This document shows positions 60,983 to 64,000 of a DNA stretch of 64,000 bases, in pieces. The notes under the pieces were generated by a model. It saw nothing but the letters and a program-made list of their open reading frames with translations. It was not told the origin of the DNA and searched no databases. Within the stretch, counting starts at the first letter, position 1. Each line of letters begins with the position of its first letter. This DNA comes from an uncultured Algimonas sp. (GTDB lineage: Bacteria > Pseudomonadota > Alphaproteobacteria > Caulobacterales > Maricaulaceae), in assembly GCF_947498175.1 (NCBI RefSeq), contig NZ_CANMJB010000001.1, forward strand, positions 248,001 through 312,000, written 5' to 3'. The position numbers and the translations under genes are program-made.

Positions 60983-61708
60983 ATGCGACTCCTGTTCAGC
61001 CTTGCGATCCTGTTGTTCGCCGGTCTGGCCTCGTCGGCCAGCGCGCAGAACCTGACCGGCGTGTTCGGCCCCGTCGTCGATGCCGACGACCATGCGCTCG
61101 AATACCGCGTCGGCGCCATTCTCGCCGCGGGCGATGACGAGGCGGAATGGGGCCAGCGCCTGCATTACGAACGCGCCCTGAGCGGGAGTTTCCGCCTGCG
61201 CGGCATAATCGCCACGCGCGAAACGCCATCGCGGGAAATCGACTACGACTATGCCCGGATCGAGGCCGTCTGGCAGATCACGCCCGACGAGCGGGCCTAC
61301 CAGACCGGGATGCGGTTCGAGGCGCGCACGCGCGGCGACGGCCGTCCGGAGGAGATCCGCGCCAATTGGCTCAACCAGTGGGCATTGCCGGACGACTGGC
61401 GCATTCGGGCGCACCTCATGAATACGTTGCAGGTCGCGCAGCGCACCAATGACGAGCTGCAGTTCCAGGGCCGGTTCGAGCTGTCGCGAAACCTACCCGA
61501 CCGCGGCGTCCGCCTCGGCCTGCACAGCTATGTCGATTTCGGCGACACGGGAAAGCTGCGCGCCTTCAAGGGCAGCGAGGCGGAGATTGGCCCGTTCGTG
61601 GAGTTCGGCGTGGGCGAGGACGTCACCGTCTATCTCGGCACGTTGCATGGGCTGACGGGGAGTTCGGACGACAACCAGCTGCGGCTGTTCGTGGAGCGGA
61701 GTTTCTAG
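60983..61708 (+). CDS. predicted outer-membrane beta-barrel protein of unknown function
   Basis: This 241-aa protein has a signal peptide (about 1-21, ending ASSASAQ). Alternating hydrophobic/polar strands follow, with paired charged turns, ending in LRLFVERSF, where the terminal Phe fits barrel insertion by BamA. A small barrel (perhaps 10-12 strands) is likely. The family is not recognised with certainty. It is probably cotranscribed with the pirin gene. Confidence 0.72.
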   Translation: MRLLFSLAILLFAGLASSASAQNLTGVFGPVVDADDHALEYRVGAILAAGDDEAEWGQRLHYERALSGSFRLRGIIATRETPSREIDYDYARIEAVWQITPDERAYQTGMRFEARTRGDGRPEEIRANWLNQWALPDDWRIRAHLMNTLQVAQRTNDELQFQGRFELSRNLPDRGVRLGLHSYVDFGDTGKLRAFKGSEAEIGPFVEFGVGEDVTVYLGTLHGLTGSSDDNQLRLFVERSF

Positions 61709-61743
61709 AACGGCTCCTTGTAAGCCCGATCATCCTTAACATA

Positions 61744-61836
61744 CCTCATCCCGGACTTGATCCGGGATCCATCTCCCAGCTGTTCGAGCAAGGCTGACGG
61801 TCCTGTGATGGATCCCGGATCAAGTCCGGGATGAGG
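61744..61836. repeat. large perfect inverted repeat (two 30-bp arms)
   Basis: Arms at 61744-61773 and 61807-61836 are perfect reverse complements around a 33-base spacer. Each arm contains its own smaller palindrome (ATCCCGGA-CTTGA-TCCGGGAT), so the DNA or RNA could form either one long hairpin or two small ones. It lies between two convergent genes and may act as a bidirectional transcription barrier. The core resembles a palindromic sequence I recall as dispersed in many alphaproteobacterial genomes. Confidence 0.85.
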
Positions 61837-61850
61837 GTAAGAAAGGTGCT

Positions 61851-62267
61851 CTAAGTCGCGTAGAGGCGCTCGGGGTCCTTGAAGCTCTTGAATTCCAGCG
61901 CGTTGCCGCTGGGATCCAGGAAGAACATGGTCGCCTGCTCGCCCGGCTCGCCCTCGAACCGGATATAGGGCTCGATCACGAAATCCGTGCCCGCTGCCGC
62001 CAGCCGGTCCTTGAGCACGTGCCAACGCTCCCAGGGGAGAACCGCACCGAAATGGCGGACGGGCACCTGCTTGCCGTCCACCTCGTTCGTGGCCTGGGTT
62101 TCGGGCTCGCGGCAGACATGCAGGCTGACCTGATGGCCGAAAAAGTCGAAGTCGATCCAGTTCTCCGCTTCCCGTCCGACCGCGCAGCCCAGCCTGTCGC
62201 GGTAGAACAGGCGCGCTTCCTCCTTGTCCCGGATCGGCGCGGCGAGGTGGAAGGGGATGACGGTCAA
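61851..62267 (-). CDS. VOC-family (glyoxalase-like) protein
   Basis: This 138-aa vicinal-oxygen-chelate protein has two beta-alpha-beta-beta-beta modules. Probable metal ligands are the His in IPFHLAAPIRD, the His in VRHFGAVL and the Glu in NALEFKSF. The family includes dioxygenases, glyoxalases and antibiotic-binding proteins; the product is closest in feel to predicted dioxygenases. No ATG fits. TTG at 62267 overlaps the stop of the upstream small membrane gene (TTGA) and gives MTVIPFHLAAP. Confidence 0.83.
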   Translation of the reverse strand: MTVIPFHLAAPIRDKEEARLFYRDRLGCAVGREAENWIDFDFFGHQVSLHVCREPETQATNEVDGKQVPVRHFGAVLPWERWHVLKDRLAAAGTDFVIEPYIRFEGEPGEQATMFFLDPSGNALEFKSFKDPERLYAT

Positions 62268-62389
62268 TCGCGCCGCTCGACCTGGTCGGCATTGTCGGAC
62301 TCGATTCGGCTGCCGAGATAGAGCAAGGCGACCATCATGAAGAGGAACAAACCAACGATGTAGAGATTGACCCACATTTCTTCAGTCAT
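62264..62389 (-). CDS. 41-aa single-span membrane protein
   Basis: This very small gene encodes one hydrophobic helix (about residues 7-27, VNLYIVGLFLFMMVALLYLG) followed by a charged cytoplasmic-type tail (SRIESDNADQVERRD). It overlaps the upstream 79-aa gene by eight bases and the downstream VOC gene by four, so it is translated as part of the same message. Its function is unknown. A start four codons earlier (62401) is possible. Confidence 0.65.
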   Translation of the reverse strand: MTEEMWVNLYIVGLFLFMMVALLYLGSRIESDNADQVERRD

Positions 62390-62621
62390 TCGTCTCTCCA
62401 TCTTCGAGTTCGGCCAGATAACGCAGACCGAAGGCAAACATGCCGATAGAGATAAGCGCCAACGGCACGGATAGCAATATGCCGTCAACCGATCGTTGGC
62501 TGAGCGGTTCCCAAAGACCGACGCCCAGCGCTCCGAATCCGATCGTGCGAAAGATGACGGAAATGGATTTCCGCTGTTCGTTTCTGGCCTCGCGGGTCCC
62601 TTTCAGGCGAATGAAACTCAT
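62382..62621 (-). CDS. 79-aa protein with two predicted membrane helices
   Basis: This small protein has a basic N-terminus (MSFIRLKGTREARNEQRK) and two hydrophobic segments (about 22-40 and 47-70, the latter ILLSVPLALISIGMFAFGL). It ends with an acidic tail (ELEDGETND). The start overlaps the stop of the upstream GST gene (ATGA). The family is not recognised. A partner relationship with the 41-aa membrane protein is an inference from coupling. Confidence 0.68.
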   Translation of the reverse strand: MSFIRLKGTREARNEQRKSISVIFRTIGFGALGVGLWEPLSQRSVDGILLSVPLALISIGMFAFGLRYLAELEDGETND

Positions 62622-63253
62622 CCCTTCGGTCCGTAATCGTAATCCCCACCCCGTTCAAGCGCGCGGCGATAGGCGGGGCGGGCCCAGACGCGGTCGATAT
62701 AGGCGTTGCAGGCGTCGTAACCCTTGAGCAGGCCCCGTGCGCGGGCGGCTTCGAGCGGAAAGATCATGTTGAAGTCCGCGCCGCTCAGCCGGCCTCCGGC
62801 AAACCAGGCGCTTCGGATCAGGGAGTATTCGCAATAGTCGAGCACGCTCCGGATCTCGTTCGTGATCAGGGGCTGGATCGGCTTGGCGGCTTCTCCGAGA
62901 AAGCCGGTGTAGAGCGCGAGCAGGAGCGGCAGCATGGCCGAGCCTTCCGCGAAGTGCAGGAAGTGAACGTAATCGATGAAATCCTGCGTGCCGCGTTCCG
63001 GACGCAAGGCCGGGTCGGCGTCGAAAGTGTCGAGCAGATAGACGATGATCGCCCCGGTCTCGGCCACAACCAGACCGTCATGTTCGATGACGGGGCTCTT
63101 GCCGAGCGGATGGACGGTCTTCAGCACGGCCGGGGCGCGACGGCTCTCCGGATCGCGTTGATAGGCGCGGATGTCGTAATCCACGCCCAGCTCTTCCAGC
63201 AGCCAGAGGATGCGTTGCGAGCGGGAATTGTTGAGATGATGGACGGTCAGCAT
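62618..63253 (-). CDS. glutathione S-transferase family protein
   Basis: This 211-aa GST has a thioredoxin-fold start (TVHHLNNSRSQRILWLLEEL, with Asn/Ser in the glutathione loop), a cis-Pro region in HPLGKSPVIEHDGLVVAETG (Glu/Thr contacts to glutathione) and a helical C-terminal domain with GGRLSGADFNMIFPL. The ATG at 63253 is preferred; a GTG two codons earlier is possible. It leads a four-gene overlapped unit with two small membrane proteins and a VOC protein. Confidence 0.88.
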   Translation of the reverse strand: MLTVHHLNNSRSQRILWLLEELGVDYDIRAYQRDPESRRAPAVLKTVHPLGKSPVIEHDGLVVAETGAIIVYLLDTFDADPALRPERGTQDFIDYVHFLHFAEGSAMLPLLLALYTGFLGEAAKPIQPLITNEIRSVLDYCEYSLIRSAWFAGGRLSGADFNMIFPLEAARARGLLKGYDACNAYIDRVWARPAYRRALERGGDYDYGPKG

Positions 63254-63280
63254 GAGCACCGCCTAGGAGCGCCGCCGGTT

Positions 63281-63778
63281 TCAATCAACCGTCTTGGGCC
63301 CGCCCTCGCCGGAGAAGTCGAGCGTGACCGTGCGGCCGCCGCGGACGACGTTGACGCTGTTCCTCTGGTCGTGGACCAGGTCGCGCAGCATGCGCGCGTC
63401 GATGGTGAGCGGGCCGCCTGGACCGTCGCGGGAAACGCGGCCCTCCTGGTAGACATAGATGCTGTCGCCTTCGATCTCGGACCCGATGATGTCCAGCGCC
63501 ACGGGACCGGTCGCGTCGGAGAGCGTGAAATTGCGGTCCGTATAGAGCGCCAGCGTGGCACGAGCGCGCAGGCGGCCAAGGTCGGGCCGGTTGATCAGGC
63601 CGGCCTTGTAGAGCGCGACCTGCGCGTCCTGCACGTGATAGACATGAACCACCCCGACCGTGCCGTCCGGATCGATGCGCACTTCCGTCTCCGTGCGCGC
63701 CAGCCGGTGCGCGAAGGCCGGTCGGGCGAGCGCGACGGCGCCCAGCCCACCTAGCACGAGACGGCGCGACAGCATCAT
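63281..63778 (-). CDS. secreted DUF6702-like protein
   Basis: This 165-aa exported protein has a signal peptide with a basic N-terminus (SRRLVLGGLGAVALARPAFA, about 4-23). Mature sequence starts with HRLARTETEVRIDPDGTVGVVHVYHVQDAQVAL-type strands (only the pattern is given here), typical of DUF6702 proteins of about 160 aa. The function is unknown. Its start overlaps the stop of the upstream acidic gene (TGATG). Confidence 0.65.
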   Translation of the reverse strand: MMLSRRLVLGGLGAVALARPAFAHRLARTETEVRIDPDGTVGVVHVYHVQDAQVALYKAGLINRPDLGRLRARATLALYTDRNFTLSDATGPVALDIIGSEIEGDSIYVYQEGRVSRDGPGGPLTIDARMLRDLVHDQRNSVNVVRGGRTVTLDFSGEGGPKTVD

Positions 63779-64000
63779 TGGTCCCGGCCGAGCATCCGGC
63801 GCAGCGTTTCGCGCAAGGAGCGGCGGCGGTCCTCATCCTCGGCGTCCGTCTCTTCGGCGCCCGTCTCTGCGGCATCCGTGTTTTCGGCGCCCGTCTCCCC
63901 TGCCTCGTCCGGAGCCTCGTCCGGCGTCTCGGGCGCGCTGTCCGCACGCCCGTCCGGCACGCCCTCGGCGCGCTGCAGCGGGACGTCGCCGCTGCCGTCG
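63775..64000 (-). CDS. C-terminal part of an acidic, low-complexity protein (5' end beyond the window)
   Basis: At least 74 residues are visible, open to the window edge. The sequence is dominated by Glu, Asp, Ala and Thr in near-repeats of the form ETGAENTDAAETGAEETDAE, then changes to a basic end (RRRSLRETLRRMLGRDQ). Such tails occur on large envelope proteins, but no domain is visible, so the family is unknown. Coupled to the DUF6702-like gene. Confidence 0.6.
   Translation of the reverse strand, partial: DGSGDVPLQRAEGVPDGRADSAPETPDEAPDEAGETGAENTDAAETGAEETDAEDEDRRRSLRETLRRMLGRDQ

Overview
The window reads as a chromosomal core segment of an alphaproteobacterium, most likely of the Caulobacterales/Maricaulales lineage. 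The evidence is high GC, dense head-to-tail genes with many 4-bp overlaps, the block nuo - birA - coaX - rnj - mce - proS - lolCD - dnaE - rpsB - tsf - pyrH - frr - uppS - cdsA - dxr - rseP - bamA - skp - lpxD - fabZ - lpxA - lpxI - lpxB, and alphaproteobacterial LexA boxes (GAAC-N7-GAAC). No mobile element, CRISPR array, tRNA or rRNA gene was seen. No gene-free stretch exceeds about 240 bases.

Layout. Positions 1-12341 (+) hold complex I genes nuoE (5' cut by the window edge) to nuoN, with a small coiled-coil gene inserted between nuoF and nuoG. Positions 12347-19588 (+) hold birA, coaX, RNase J, methylmalonyl-CoA epimerase, a DUF1467 protein, proS and the LolCD lipoprotein exporter. A LexA-controlled 31-codon membrane peptide gene (19827-19922) sits between lolD and dnaE and is the best candidate here for an overlooked regulatory gene: a SidA-type SOS division inhibitor. 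Positions 19930-38621 (+) hold dnaE, translation factors, undecaprenyl, CDP-diacylglycerol and MEP-pathway genes, BamA/Skp outer-membrane assembly and the lipid A genes. Positions 38597-48933 are mostly on the minus strand: gltA, gltX, lexA, trpC-trpD-trpG, accC-accB and aroQ, with comEC on the plus strand. Positions 49060-55129 (+) hold thiS-thiG, a lipoprotein, secG, pyrG and a TonB-dependent receptor. From 55208 to the end the content is more accessory: an S41 peptidase-like protein, epoxide hydrolase-like protein, rpsU, lipoprotein, Coq4, two GSTs, pirin, outer-membrane protein, a VOC protein, two tiny membrane proteins, a DUF6702-like protein and an acidic partial ORF.

How it fits together. 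The window links respiration (complex I, Coq4), envelope building (LolCD, RseP, BamA, Skp, Lpx, UppS, CdsA), fatty-acid initiation (AccBC with BirA), translation and replication (DnaE). It also carries both the SOS repressor gene lexA and a putative SOS effector, each behind a promoter of similar design. Notable oddities are a shared helix-hairpin-helix tail on NuoE and ribosomal protein S2, probable non-canonical start codons for uppS and rseP, a 30-bp perfect inverted repeat at 61744-61836, and a tightly overlapped GST - membrane peptide - membrane peptide - VOC operon.
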